From the NCBI GenBank assembly GCA_944383915.1, contig CALWRJ010000009.1, forward strand, positions 1 through 36,905: a DNA stretch of 36,905 nucleotides, read 5' to 3'. The translations under genes and the position numbers were made by a program. Shown in pieces: positions 1-7,823 of the stretch. The stretch comes from an uncultured Clostridia bacterium (GTDB lineage Bacteria; Bacillota; Clostridia; Christensenellales; UBA1242). Numbering within the stretch: the first letter of the stretch is position 1; each line of letters opens with the position of its first letter. The notes beneath the pieces were generated by a model that searched no databases, was not told where the DNA came from, and saw only the letters and a program-made list of their open reading frames with translations.

Positions 1-132
1 AAAAAAGTAAATTATCAAGCAAAAAAATTTAACAAGTTAGATAACATACAGTCTAATAATACGCAAATAAATACTAAAAATCTCAACGCAACCCCTTGCG
101 CTTTTTTGCATTTCCAAAGGGGGTGCATCTAA
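1..132 (+). CDS. 3' end of BspA leader ORF (partial)
   Basis: The frame is open from the window edge to a TAA at 130-132 that directly abuts the ATG of the next gene. Its residues align with the end of the leader ORF at 34593-34919: both contain VNYQA, an INTK segment and the closing ATPCAFLHFQRGC. The 5' part, where a poly-G tract would be expected by analogy, lies outside the window. The end of the ORF contains the hairpin CGCAA-CCCC-TTGCG (87-100) followed by a T-run, and the Shine-Dalgarno of the downstream gene. Because stop and start are adjacent, ribosomes finishing this ORF could re-initiate on the BspA gene. Whether the peptide itself has a function is unknown. Confidence 0.6.
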   Translation, partial: KKVNYQAKKFNKLDNIQSNNTQINTKNLNATPCAFLHFQRGCI

Positions 133-1485
133 ATGCCTATTAAAGAAATTTTTAAAAAATATAAACTCTATACAATGCTCTGTATAATCACTCTTGTTTT
201 AATAACAAGCGGTATAATTTTAGGAATGTTGTTATTGAATTCCACGCCATCGACTAAAGCATTTACTTACCAGGATTACGAGATTGAGATAACATCAGAC
301 GGCATTACAATAACGGGATATACAGGAAGTTTTACAGCTTTACCGATACCAGCTATATTAATGGGGATTTATGTTACTAGTATTGGAACTGGAGCGTTTG
401 AAGGTGATGCAAATTTAACAGATGTAATCATTCCTGATAGCGTCACCAGCATAGGAAGTTGGGCGTTTCGTGATTGTAGCGTTTTAACCTCGGTAACAAT
501 AGGAAATAGTGTCACTAGTATAGGAAGTTCTGCGTTTCAAAATTGTACAGATTTAACCTTGGTATATTTTTACAACGATATTACCACAACTTCATCCATA
601 GGTTCATCTGCTTTTACAGGTGGTAACTCTAATGTAACCTATTACTTTAAAGACCAAACTAGTTTAAACAATGCCCTTACTTATCATAGTGATAAATTTT
701 CAAATACAAATTTTGAAACATTTGGTGCTACTATTACCGCTCAACCAAACAATGAGACTTACGGCTCAGTATCGGGTGGTGGTTGGTTTGAAAATGGTAC
801 AAGTTGTACCTTACAAGCCACCGCTAATAATGGTTACCGCTTTTTAGGGTGGGATACTAATGGAGACGGCCAGGCGGATAACACTTCAACCCCTTGGACT
901 TTTAATGTATCGCAAGATTTAAATTGTACTGCAATATTTGAAGTCGTACCAACTGTTACAATTCAAACAAACGACAGTACTCTTGGACAAATTTTTGCAA
1001 ACAATGTGCTAGGCAATTCTACAACAATTCAAGTACAAAGTGGTGGTGCGGTATCAAATATTATGGCGCTAGCCGTAGGTGGAAACGCTTTTGCATACTG
1101 GCAAATTGATAGGGGTGACGGAAATATAACCACCAGCACTGAAAACCCTTTAAGTTTAAATAACATCACCGCAGATACCACAGTTACAGCGGTGTTTGCA
1201 AATAGTTTGTTAGAAAACTTTGCGGTTGCTTCAATAGGTGGTGGAGAAGCAAGAATTAACGGTTACACCGAAGGCGATAGTTATATTCATTTAAGTGCGT
1301 TTTGCTACACAGGATACACCTTTGCTGGCTGGTATTATGCCGATGCAGAAACACCATTTAGCACGGATAAATCAATAGACCTAGACATTTCCACCGCCGA
1401 AAGCAAACTTATAATTGCTCGCTTTGTACCAACAAATAGTACAAACAACGGACAAACGGACACAGGCAACAGCGGAGTACTTTAA
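133..1485 (+). CDS. BspA-like LRR_5 surface protein with InlB-like B-repeats (copy 1)
   Basis: A 450-residue exported protein. The N-terminus is a short basic stretch followed by one hydrophobic segment (about residues 14-36) ending STKA, which looks like a Sec signal peptide or signal anchor. About three LRR_5 repeats follow (residues ~78-145, pattern VTSIGxxAFxxCxxLTSV). Then comes a YYFKDQTSLNNA linker shared by all four paralogues, and about three B-repeat modules of the divergent InlB type (GYxFxGW and TVTAVF signatures). There is no LPxTG motif; the end is NNGQTDTGNSGVL. BspA-like proteins of gut and oral bacteria are usually surface adhesins, so adhesion is a family inference. The SD AAAGGGGG lies 9 bases before the ATG, inside the leader hairpin region. 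This is the shortest of the four copies. Confidence 0.85.
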   Translation: MPIKEIFKKYKLYTMLCIITLVLITSGIILGMLLLNSTPSTKAFTYQDYEIEITSDGITITGYTGSFTALPIPAILMGIYVTSIGTGAFEGDANLTDVIIPDSVTSIGSWAFRDCSVLTSVTIGNSVTSIGSSAFQNCTDLTLVYFYNDITTTSSIGSSAFTGGNSNVTYYFKDQTSLNNALTYHSDKFSNTNFETFGATITAQPNNETYGSVSGGGWFENGTSCTLQATANNGYRFLGWDTNGDGQADNTSTPWTFNVSQDLNCTAIFEVVPTVTIQTNDSTLGQIFANNVLGNSTTIQVQSGGAVSNIMALAVGGNAFAYWQIDRGDGNITTSTENPLSLNNITADTTVTAVFANSLLENFAVASIGGGEARINGYTEGDSYIHLSAFCYTGYTFAGWYYADAETPFSTDKSIDLDISTAESKLIIARFVPTNSTNNGQTDTGNSGVL

Positions 1486-1490
1486 TTAAA

Positions 1491-1519
1491 AAATTCACTT
1501 CAAAAGGGGTGAATTTTTT
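1491..1519 (+). terminator. Intrinsic terminator after BspA copy 1
   Basis: An 11-bp stem AAATTCACTTC / GGGGTGAATTT (two G-U pairs) with an AAAA loop and a T-run starts 6 bases after the stop codon. The stem core (TCACTTC) is related to the terminators of copies 2 and 3. Confidence 0.85.
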
Positions 1520-1700
1520 AATAATTAGCAATTAGCAGTTAGCAGTTAAGGAAGGAAACCTTCCAAATTAGAAATTAGGAATTAGTAATTAGGAATTAAT
1601 GAGTTATTATCTAAAATAAATAATATACCCAGCAATAATTCAAAATTCAAAATTCAAAATTAAAAATTAAGCGAAGCTGAAAGGCGAAGCGCATAAGGTT
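1520..1700. repeat. Short-repeat cluster (AATTAGC / AATTAGG / AATTCAA units) downstream of BspA 1
   Basis: This gene-free stretch is built from tandem 7-8 base units: AATTAGC and GTTAGCA, then AATTAGG/AATTAGA, then AATTCAA repeated. It contains GGAAGGAAACCTTCC, a near-perfect dyad. TATACCCAGCAATAA (1624-1638) recurs inverted in the cluster after BspA copy 2 (15710-15724). Similar clusters follow all three complete BspA genes. They may be MITE- or REP-like, but no transposase or target duplication is visible. Confidence 0.7.
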
Positions 1701-1756
1701 TACTTTTTCTAATTAATTTGCTATAATAGTAAAAAGTTGAAAATTTTAAATTTTTT

Positions 1757-1840
1757 CGAAAATTTGTTCGAAAATCATTTGACTTTCTTTTAAATTGCTA
1801 TTATAATATGAGCGCACGAATTAGAAAATTTGTTCGAAAA
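1757..1840. promoter_or_regulatory. Paired SOS-box-like operator repeats around the alkD-like promoter
   Basis: The 17-mer GAAAATTTGTTCGAAAA occurs exactly twice, at 1758-1774 and 1824-1840, on either side of the promoter. The first copy sits in CGAAAATTTGTTCG, one change from the Gram-positive LexA (DinR) pattern CGAACnnnnGTTCG. The second is flanked by CGCAC/GTGCG arms that could form a hairpin in the 5' leader. SOS control of a DNA-repair gene is plausible but inferred. Confidence 0.45.
1779..1807 (+). promoter_or_regulatory. Sigma-A-type promoter of alkD-nudix operon
   Basis: TTGACT (1779-1784), a 17-base spacer and a perfect TATAAT (1802-1807). The start of transcription would be near 1814, giving a leader of about 80 bases before the TTG start. 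Confidence 0.75.
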
Positions 1841-1892
1841 CTTGTGCGGCTAAAAAGCGCAAAGCAAATTTTCTATAAAAGGGGGTAACACT

Positions 1893-2630
1893 TTGTCAAG
1901 CAAAAATAAAATTGATAAGGACGCGCTAAAAAGACTTTTTGATGTGCCTTTTGAAAATGAAAGTTTTATTGCGAATTTTCGTTCGCTACGGTGTCCTGAA
2001 AACATTGCTTTTGATTCAAAAATTTTGAATACGCCTAGCGAAGTCCTAGGAATACGCATACCTGTACTACGCACGATTGCAAAAATTCTCAAACCGCAAG
2101 CGAAAGAAATTGTGCTACGCCTTACGCCAAACTGTTACGAAATTTTTAGTCTAAAAGGGTTGTTAATTACTGAAATTGACGATGTGGACTTTGTCTTGTC
2201 AGCACTTCAAAATTTTGTGCCAACAATTGATAATTGGGCAACTTGTGACCTAATGTGCGGTGATTTAAAAATTGTGCAAAAAAATCGCGAGGTTTTTCTT
2301 GATTTTATAAAAAATTGCCTAAATGATGAAAGGGAGTTTGTGATTCGAGTTGGCGTAGTCTTGCTAATGAAATTTTATCTTGATGCTGAAAATTTAAAAA
2401 ATACTTTTTCGCTTTTAAATAATCTAAACAGCAAATATTATTATGTTAATATGGCTATTGGCTGGCTGATTGCAGAGGCATATTTGGTGAATAAGGCGGA
2501 TACAATTTCCTTTTTAAAAAATGCAAAAGTTAGCAATGATGCGATTAATTTAGGAATTAAGAAAATTCGCGAAAGTTACCGTGTTAGCCCCGTTGAAAAA
2601 CAAGAAATATTAATTTATAAAAGAAAATAA
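1893..2630 (+). CDS. AlkD-like DNA alkylation repair protein (HEAT-like repeat glycosylase)
   Basis: A 245-residue protein with the all-helical, HEAT-like layout and length of the AlkD family, DNA glycosylases that remove alkylated purines. The family's active-site pattern is visible: W115 and D119 in DNWATCD (compare W109/D113 of Bacillus cereus AlkD) and W191 in the AIGWLIAE segment (compare W187). The start is TTG at 1893, with GGGGG 7-12 bases upstream. It is first in a two-gene unit with the Nudix hydrolase 13 bases downstream, behind a strong promoter with SOS-box-like repeats. The family is fairly certain; the exact substrate is not known. Confidence 0.85.
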   Translation: MSSKNKIDKDALKRLFDVPFENESFIANFRSLRCPENIAFDSKILNTPSEVLGIRIPVLRTIAKILKPQAKEIVLRLTPNCYEIFSLKGLLITEIDDVDFVLSALQNFVPTIDNWATCDLMCGDLKIVQKNREVFLDFIKNCLNDEREFVIRVGVVLLMKFYLDAENLKNTFSLLNNLNSKYYYVNMAIGWLIAEAYLVNKADTISFLKNAKVSNDAINLGIKKIRESYRVSPVEKQEILIYKRK

Positions 2631-2643
2631 AGGAGAAAAAATT

Positions 2644-3246
2644 ATGAAAATAAAATTAATTGATGCGCTTATGGAACATCACCCACTTGACGAAAACGAG
2701 GCGGTAGCAGTCCGCGAAACACTGCGTTTTTTAAATGATAACCCAGAAAATGCGTTTGATAGGAATAATTTTGAAGGGCATTTGACAGGGAGTGCGCTTG
2801 TTATAGATAATCGCGGTAGAGTTTTATTAAATCATCACAAAAAGGCGAATATTTGGATACAATTTGGAGGGCATTGTGACGGCGATAGTAATATCGAACG
2901 CGTAGCATTACGCGAAACGATGGAGGAGAGCGGAATTGATGTTTGCGACCTTGAAATTTTGCCTAAACCATATATGACTTGTGCTGTTTACGAAATTCCA
3001 GCAAATCGCACAGAAGGCGAACCAGCGCACAAGCACTACGACATTGCTTTTTTGGTAATTGCTAAAAATACTAATTTTAAAGTTTCTAGCGAGTCCACCG
3101 AATTAAAGTGGTGTACTTTAGACGAGGCGAAAAAACTAGTTAATGGCGATGTCGCTTGTACTCATATGATAAAACGCGCGGAAATGTATTTTTCTGGTTT
3201 GGCAAATCATAAAGCAATAGCACTTAAAAATTTTAGTAACGCATAA
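2644..3246 (+). CDS. Nudix hydrolase
   Basis: A 200-residue protein with a Nudix box at residues 76-98 (GGHCDG, then RETMEESGI). The metal-binding RE..EE..G core is intact (R90, E91, E94, E95, G97). The first glutamate of the GX5EX7 consensus is a serine here, a substitution that need not abolish activity. Nudix enzymes cleave nucleoside diphosphate-linked substrates such as oxidised nucleotides, ADP-ribose or NADH; the substrate cannot be read from sequence. SD AAAGGAG lies 8 bases before the ATG. Pairing with an alkylation-repair gene suggests nucleotide-pool cleaning or damage tolerance, but that is inference. Confidence 0.85.
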   Translation: MKIKLIDALMEHHPLDENEAVAVRETLRFLNDNPENAFDRNNFEGHLTGSALVIDNRGRVLLNHHKKANIWIQFGGHCDGDSNIERVALRETMEESGIDVCDLEILPKPYMTCAVYEIPANRTEGEPAHKHYDIAFLVIAKNTNFKVSSESTELKWCTLDEAKKLVNGDVACTHMIKRAEMYFSGLANHKAIALKNFSNA

Positions 3247-3263
3247 AATTGCGTTATTTTTTT
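3238..3263 (+). terminator. Terminator overlapping the Nudix stop codon
   Basis: AACGCA-taaaat-TGCGTT followed by ATTTTTTT. The stop codon TAA lies in the loop. The stem is short (6 bp), typical of this window. Confidence 0.7.
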
Positions 3264-3327
3264 GTTTTTAAGGGTATTTTAGGCAATTTTAATCATTTTA
3301 AACGAGTTTTTGCCATAAATTAGCGGT

Positions 3328-4914
3328 ATGCAGAATGTTATAAATTTTAAACAAAGTCTTGACTATTATTTAAAATTAATTGATACGCGTGTTGGGAGTG
3401 GCGATTTTTTGGGTGCGCTCGACTCGGCTCGCAGGGCTCTTGAAAATGCAAAAACGCGCATTGATAGCGAAAGCATAAATATTTTAATAGGACAAATTTA
3501 TTTTGAAATGAAACTTTATCCGCTTAGTTGCGAGCATTTTTTTAGAGCCGTTCGTACCCCAGAAACGCGCGCAAGTGCTTTTTTCGGCATTGCTAAAAAC
3601 TTGGTTTTAATGGGGAATTATAAACTAGCACTAGATTATTTTTCCGCAACACTTGATACACCGTCTACACAAGATTTTGCTGGCGCAGTTTTAGAGTGGA
3701 CGCATAAAATTCGTGAAAATTTATCAATTGAACCAAAAACAAAGCCAACTCTTGCGGTTGCAAAAAATTTAGTAAAAATGAAAAAATTTGAACAAGCCAT
3801 TAGCCTACTTAGTCCGCTTGCGCATACTGATTACGAAGCAAAAATTTATCTTGCCGATGTTTTGGTTATGGCGCAAAAATACACCGAAGCCCGAGAAATC
3901 TTGTTTGGTATTTTACACGAAAATCCAGCCGACACGCACGCGATTTTAGTGCTTTGCTCATTATGTTTTGCGGAAAAAGATTTTTCTAGTCTTGAGATTA
4001 ACCTACAAAAAATTGATGGTATCCCCCTAAATTTAGGGCAGTATGTGCTAGTTGGAAACCTTTTTTCGAGTATGGGTAATTTTAAAACTGCGAAAAAATA
4101 TTATCAAAAAGCGATATCTATGGATGAATATAACATTCGCGTGATGCTGTATATAGCGATTTGTTTTTACAACGAAAATGATTTTGAAAATGCGATGTAT
4201 TATTTAAATCAAGCGCGTTGGGTGGATATCGAAAATCCTATTTTAAATGCGTACCACGAAATTTTTAGCCGAAAAAGTGCTGATACTCCGCTTGCGATAA
4301 AATTTCAATTACCAACTAAAATTGCCGAAAAGAAAGTGCAAAATATTTTAAGCGTCATAGATGGTGGAAATTTTTGTGACGAATTAAATCGTTCGCTATT
4401 TTTATCCGATGATATTGAGTGGTGCTTCACTATTACTGACAGCAATCTTTCGCGAAAGTTAGCAAGCGCTCTTTCAAGATGTAAGCGCAAAAAAGCGCTA
4501 AAAATGTATCGCAGATTTTTATTGTCTATAAGACTTAATCGCGAACAAAAATTTTATCTAACTAAATATGCCATTCTTAATGAAAATTTTAAAGCTATTG
4601 ATTTAAATGTTGGCTATCGATACCGTAGTTTCAATATAAAAATTCCTAGTATTTTTAATAAAAATAATAATTTGCGCTCGGGGTTTGCAAGTGCTGTAAG
4701 TTTTGCCGAAGTTTATGATTTAGAAGTTAATTTCGATAAAATAACGCGAAAAATTGCAAAAAATTTGCAAAAATCGAGTGAAATTGACGGAAATTTGCTT
4801 GCTTGCCTTTATTTTTGTGAAAATGCGCAAGTTTTAAATCAGGCTTGCATATATTTTGGAGTCGAGGGTGAACAAGTTTTTAAGGCAATAAATGAAATGC
4901 AATTACTCGTTTAA
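3328..4914 (+). CDS. TPR-repeat protein of unknown function
   Basis: A 528-residue soluble protein without signal peptide. Residues ~15-310 form a tandem array of tetratricopeptide-type helical hairpins; clear ones include MGNFKTAKKYYQKAISMDE and NENDFENAMYYLNQARWVD. The C-terminal ~200 residues are helical and basic without a recognisable domain. TPR arrays are protein-binding scaffolds. No good SD precedes the ATG at 3328; either a leaderless transcript or an internal start is possible, but the repeat array begins almost immediately so 3328 fits. The SD of the next gene overlaps its stop codon, so it probably heads an operon with the transporter and the two glmU-like genes. Confidence 0.7.
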   Translation: MQNVINFKQSLDYYLKLIDTRVGSGDFLGALDSARRALENAKTRIDSESINILIGQIYFEMKLYPLSCEHFFRAVRTPETRASAFFGIAKNLVLMGNYKLALDYFSATLDTPSTQDFAGAVLEWTHKIRENLSIEPKTKPTLAVAKNLVKMKKFEQAISLLSPLAHTDYEAKIYLADVLVMAQKYTEAREILFGILHENPADTHAILVLCSLCFAEKDFSSLEINLQKIDGIPLNLGQYVLVGNLFSSMGNFKTAKKYYQKAISMDEYNIRVMLYIAICFYNENDFENAMYYLNQARWVDIENPILNAYHEIFSRKSADTPLAIKFQLPTKIAEKKVQNILSVIDGGNFCDELNRSLFLSDDIEWCFTITDSNLSRKLASALSRCKRKKALKMYRRFLLSIRLNREQKFYLTKYAILNENFKAIDLNVGYRYRSFNIKIPSIFNKNNNLRSGFASAVSFAEVYDLEVNFDKITRKIAKNLQKSSEIDGNLLACLYFCENAQVLNQACIYFGVEGEQVFKAINEMQLLV

Positions 4915-4924
4915 AAGGGGTGGC

Positions 4925-5980
4925 ATGAAGGCTAAAAGTTTGGGGAAAGCGGTGCTTGTGGGTGCTGTTATGTTTGGTTCGATAGTGGGTGCAGGTTTTG
5001 CAAGTGGTAAGGAAGTCTGGTTTTATTTTGCGCAGTTTGGCTGGGTGTGCTTTCCTATGATTATACTTGCTGGAGTTTTACTTTTTGCCTTAGGATACAT
5101 TTTTCTCGAATTTGGCAAAAAGTACGGCATTAAATCTGTACAAGAAATGAACAGCAAACTTTTTGGCCGTTTTGGAACAGTTGCCGAAATTATTTTTATA
5201 TTTAGCAATTTTATATTGCTTAGTGCAATGTTTGCTGGGGCGAATTCGCTTTTTGATATAGTTATTTCTCAAGATTTTTATCGTTTTGCTAGTGTTATAA
5301 CTGCGATAATTGCAGTAATTATAAGTTGGCTTGGTTTTGAGAAAATGGTAAAAGTGAATTTAATTGTTGTGCCTGCGATGGTGCTAATAATTGCTGTTGC
5401 CTTTGTGTTTTGCCTTTCGACATCAAGTGGTATAACTATCCCTATGACTAGTGGTATCGAATCAATTACTTCGCTTGTATTTTGCGTTTTGTATGTTTGC
5501 TCTAATCTCTTTTTCGCTGGCTTTATTTTTGCTCGTTTGGGCGGGCAACATTCTAAAAAAATAAATTTAGCAGGAAGCGCGATTGGGGCAACTTTTATGG
5601 TTTTATGCTTAATTGGAATGGTTATTTCAATTTATTTAAATCCGTATAGTTCTATGTCTGATATGCCCCTCGTCTATATTGCAAGTAGCGCAAGTGACAT
5701 ATTTGGAATAATAACTCTAATTGTTGTTTGGATAGGGATAGCAACAACAGCCGTTTCACTTGTTTATACAATTTCTGCGTGGCTTGAAAGATATACACAT
5801 AGTTTTAAAATTTGCAGTATTGTTGTTTGTATAATTTGCTTGATAATATCAGGACTGGGGTTTGGTGCAATAGTAAATTATTGTTATCCCGTATTGGGTA
5901 TGTTTGGTGTCATTTTTATGGTACGAATGGTATATATATCTTATAAGGCTAAAAAACGAAAATTAGCAAAACAGGGGTAA
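4925..5980 (+). CDS. YkvI-like integral membrane transporter
   Basis: A 351-residue, very hydrophobic protein with about ten membrane segments. The first segment carries GSIVGAGFASGKE, the glycine-rich unwound-helix motif typical of the YkvI group, distant relatives of LeuT-fold amino-acid transporters. The start was placed at 4925 rather than the in-frame ATG at 4892 because AAAAGGGG ends 4 bases before it, and the upstream start would overlap the TPR gene and add a non-conserved polar extension. The substrate is unknown. It is in the middle of a tightly packed plus-strand unit. Confidence 0.7.
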   Translation: MKAKSLGKAVLVGAVMFGSIVGAGFASGKEVWFYFAQFGWVCFPMIILAGVLLFALGYIFLEFGKKYGIKSVQEMNSKLFGRFGTVAEIIFIFSNFILLSAMFAGANSLFDIVISQDFYRFASVITAIIAVIISWLGFEKMVKVNLIVVPAMVLIIAVAFVFCLSTSSGITIPMTSGIESITSLVFCVLYVCSNLFFAGFIFARLGGQHSKKINLAGSAIGATFMVLCLIGMVISIYLNPYSSMSDMPLVYIASSASDIFGIITLIVVWIGIATTAVSLVYTISAWLERYTHSFKICSIVVCIICLIISGLGFGAIVNYCYPVLGMFGVIFMVRMVYISYKAKKRKLAKQG

Positions 5981-5984
5981 AAAA

Positions 5985-6599
5985 TTGGAAAAAATAGCAA
6001 AAAAACATAAAAAAAAGCGTTTTTTATCAAAATTTCGTGATTTTTGTGTACTTTCACCAAAAAATACTCACATTGAAAAAGGTGCTACCATAGGTAAAGA
6101 TTGCATTATTTATCCAAACTGTTATATTGATAAAAATTGCGTAATAGGTGAAAATACAACATTATTTTGCGGGTGCATTCTATCAAGCGCTAAAACAGGT
6201 ATAAATTGTAAACTAGGTCCATTTTTACACGCTAGGCCAAATACAATTTTAGGCAACAATGTACGCTTAGGGAATTTTTGTGAAACAAAAAACGCAACTA
6301 TAGGCGATAACACAAAAATTGCGCATCTAACTTATGTTGGCGATGCTGATATTGGTAAAAATTGCAATTTTGGTTGTGGAGTTGTGTTTGCAAATTATGA
6401 TGGCAATAAAAAACATAAAACAATAATAGGTGATAATGTTTTTGTTGGGTGTAATGTAAATTTAATTGCGCCTGTTACATTAAAAAATAATTCTTTTATC
6501 GCCGCGGGTACAACAGTAACACAAGATGTGGCGGAAAATACTTTTGTTATTGGTAGACCAAATATTATAGAAAAATCTAATAAATTCACAAAAAATTAA
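5985..6599 (+). CDS. GlmU acetyltransferase domain as a separate protein (left-handed beta-helix)
   Basis: A 204-residue hexapeptide-repeat protein matching the C-terminal half of GlmU, which acetylates glucosamine-1-phosphate using acetyl-CoA. Diagnostic segments are all present: GPFLHARPNT (R84), GNFCETKNA (K102), the catalytic histidine in IAHLTYVGDA (H114), NYDG (137-140), and IGDNVFVGCN followed by APV and AAGTTVTQDV. The uridylyltransferase half is absent from this protein and is encoded by the next gene. The start is TTG at 5985 with AGGGGT upstream, 4 bases after the transporter's stop. The N-terminal ~20 residues are strongly basic. Separate GlmU activities are unusual for a bacterium. 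Confidence 0.85.
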   Translation: MEKIAKKHKKKRFLSKFRDFCVLSPKNTHIEKGATIGKDCIIYPNCYIDKNCVIGENTTLFCGCILSSAKTGINCKLGPFLHARPNTILGNNVRLGNFCETKNATIGDNTKIAHLTYVGDADIGKNCNFGCGVVFANYDGNKKHKTIIGDNVFVGCNVNLIAPVTLKNNSFIAAGTTVTQDVAENTFVIGRPNIIEKSNKFTKN

Positions 6600-6665
6600 A
6601 AAAATTTTTATTTTTTGGACTTTTTTTGCTAATTTTAATAAAAATTTATAAAAAGGGGAGAGCTT

Positions 6666-7751
6666 ATGGAGAATGTTGCTATAGTGTTGGCTGGTGGGAA
6701 GGGAACTAGAATGAAGCGGAAAACAAAAGTTTGTGAACTGTTATGTGGAAAGCCTATAATAAAACATATAGTTGACGCGTTACTTAATAAATGCGATAGA
6801 ATTATAATAGTAATTTCTCCTGATAGCCCTGTGCGCGAAATTTTGGGTGAAAGATTTGAATATGTCGTGCAAAATGTTGCATTAGGTACAGGGCACGCGC
6901 TAAAACTTGCTTGTGAACATTTAGGTAGCATTAATGCTAATGTTTTAATAATTAATGGAGATGGCCCTTTTGTGTCTAGCGATACTTTAGACGAAATGCT
7001 AAATTTGAATAATTGTGCTATGAAAATTTTAACTAGGAATATTAAAACGGAAAATTTCTTTGGGCGTATTATTAGAGATAAAAAAGGCGCTATTTGTGGT
7101 GTGCGTGAGTATAAAGATTGCACTTCAAACGAAAAAAAAATTACAGAAGTAAATTTAGGGCTTTATAGTGTCGAATATTCATTTTTATTGCATAATATAG
7201 CAAAAATTAAGCGGAATAACGCAAAAAATGAGTACTATGCAACAGATTTGATTAATTTAATCTATAAAGACGGTGGAGAAATTTGTGGAGTTAATGCTAA
7301 TAAAGTTTACGCAGGCGTAAACACTTTAAACGAATTAAACGCAGTCGAAAACGAAATGGAGAATGACATTTTATCAAGTTTGGCAAATGCTGGAGTTAGG
7401 TTTATTGGAAATAGTTTTGTTGATTGCGAAAGCGAAATTTTAGAGCATACAACTATAAATCCATTCTGTGTAATTAATAAATCTAAATTAGATAAAAATG
7501 TTACACTATTTCCACAGGTGTTTTTAGAATTTTGCAAAATCGGCGAAAGTACTAAAATTTATCATAATACTAGTCTTAATAATGTAATTGTTGGTGCAAA
7601 CACTTTAATTTTAGAAAACTGCATACTTAAAAATTGTATAATTGGAGATAATGTTGTTATAAAAGAAAAATGTATGTTAAAAAATTGTACAATTAAAGGT
7701 GAAACTGTTGTTGAAAGTGGAAGTTATTTTGAAAATAGAAAAATAAATTAA
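6666..7751 (+). CDS. GlmU-type N-acetylglucosamine-1-phosphate uridylyltransferase with shortened beta-helix
   Basis: A 361-residue protein with the GlmU pyrophosphorylase domain: LAGGKGTRM (8-16), GKP (28-30), LGTGHA (73-78), GDGP with the metal-binding D99, EVNLGLY, and NAKNEYYATDLI. The usual proline before the catalytic lysine region (PKV) is a threonine (TKV). The C-terminal ~120 residues form a shorter hexapeptide helix (IGDNVVIK) without the acetyltransferase histidine motif. It should make UDP-GlcNAc, acting together with the preceding gene's product, for peptidoglycan and wall polymers. The AGGGGAG SD is 6 bases before the ATG. The gene order (acetyltransferase first) is reversed relative to the domain order in normal GlmU. 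Confidence 0.85.
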   Translation: MENVAIVLAGGKGTRMKRKTKVCELLCGKPIIKHIVDALLNKCDRIIIVISPDSPVREILGERFEYVVQNVALGTGHALKLACEHLGSINANVLIINGDGPFVSSDTLDEMLNLNNCAMKILTRNIKTENFFGRIIRDKKGAICGVREYKDCTSNEKKITEVNLGLYSVEYSFLLHNIAKIKRNNAKNEYYATDLINLIYKDGGEICGVNANKVYAGVNTLNELNAVENEMENDILSSLANAGVRFIGNSFVDCESEILEHTTINPFCVINKSKLDKNVTLFPQVFLEFCKIGESTKIYHNTSLNNVIVGANTLILENCILKNCIIGDNVVIKEKCMLKNCTIKGETVVESGSYFENRKIN

Positions 7752-7777
7752 AAAAACGCAAAAACAAGTTTTTGCGT
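7752..7777 (-). terminator. Terminator for the minus-strand membrane-protein gene
   Basis: A 10-bp perfect inverted repeat ACGCAAAAAC / GTTTTTGCGT. Read on the minus strand it is followed by a run of Ts; on the plus strand it is not, so it mainly ends transcription coming from 8330, although it may act in both directions. Confidence 0.65.
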
Positions 7778-7823
7778 AATTAAAAGTTATCCACATTTAC
7801 ACATCTCTTTGAAAAAGTTTAAA

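Noticed and set aside
1520-1700. Repeat clusters as a CRISPR array
   Set aside because: Units are 7-8 bases, degenerate, without spacers of regular length, and no cas genes are present.
6635-7123. 162-residue minus-strand frame over the glmU-like gene
   Set aside because: It is antisense to a clear uridylyltransferase and has no SD or family resemblance.
7787-7795. DnaA box as evidence of a replication origin
   Set aside because: A single box without dnaA, dnaN or clustered boxes does not make an origin.
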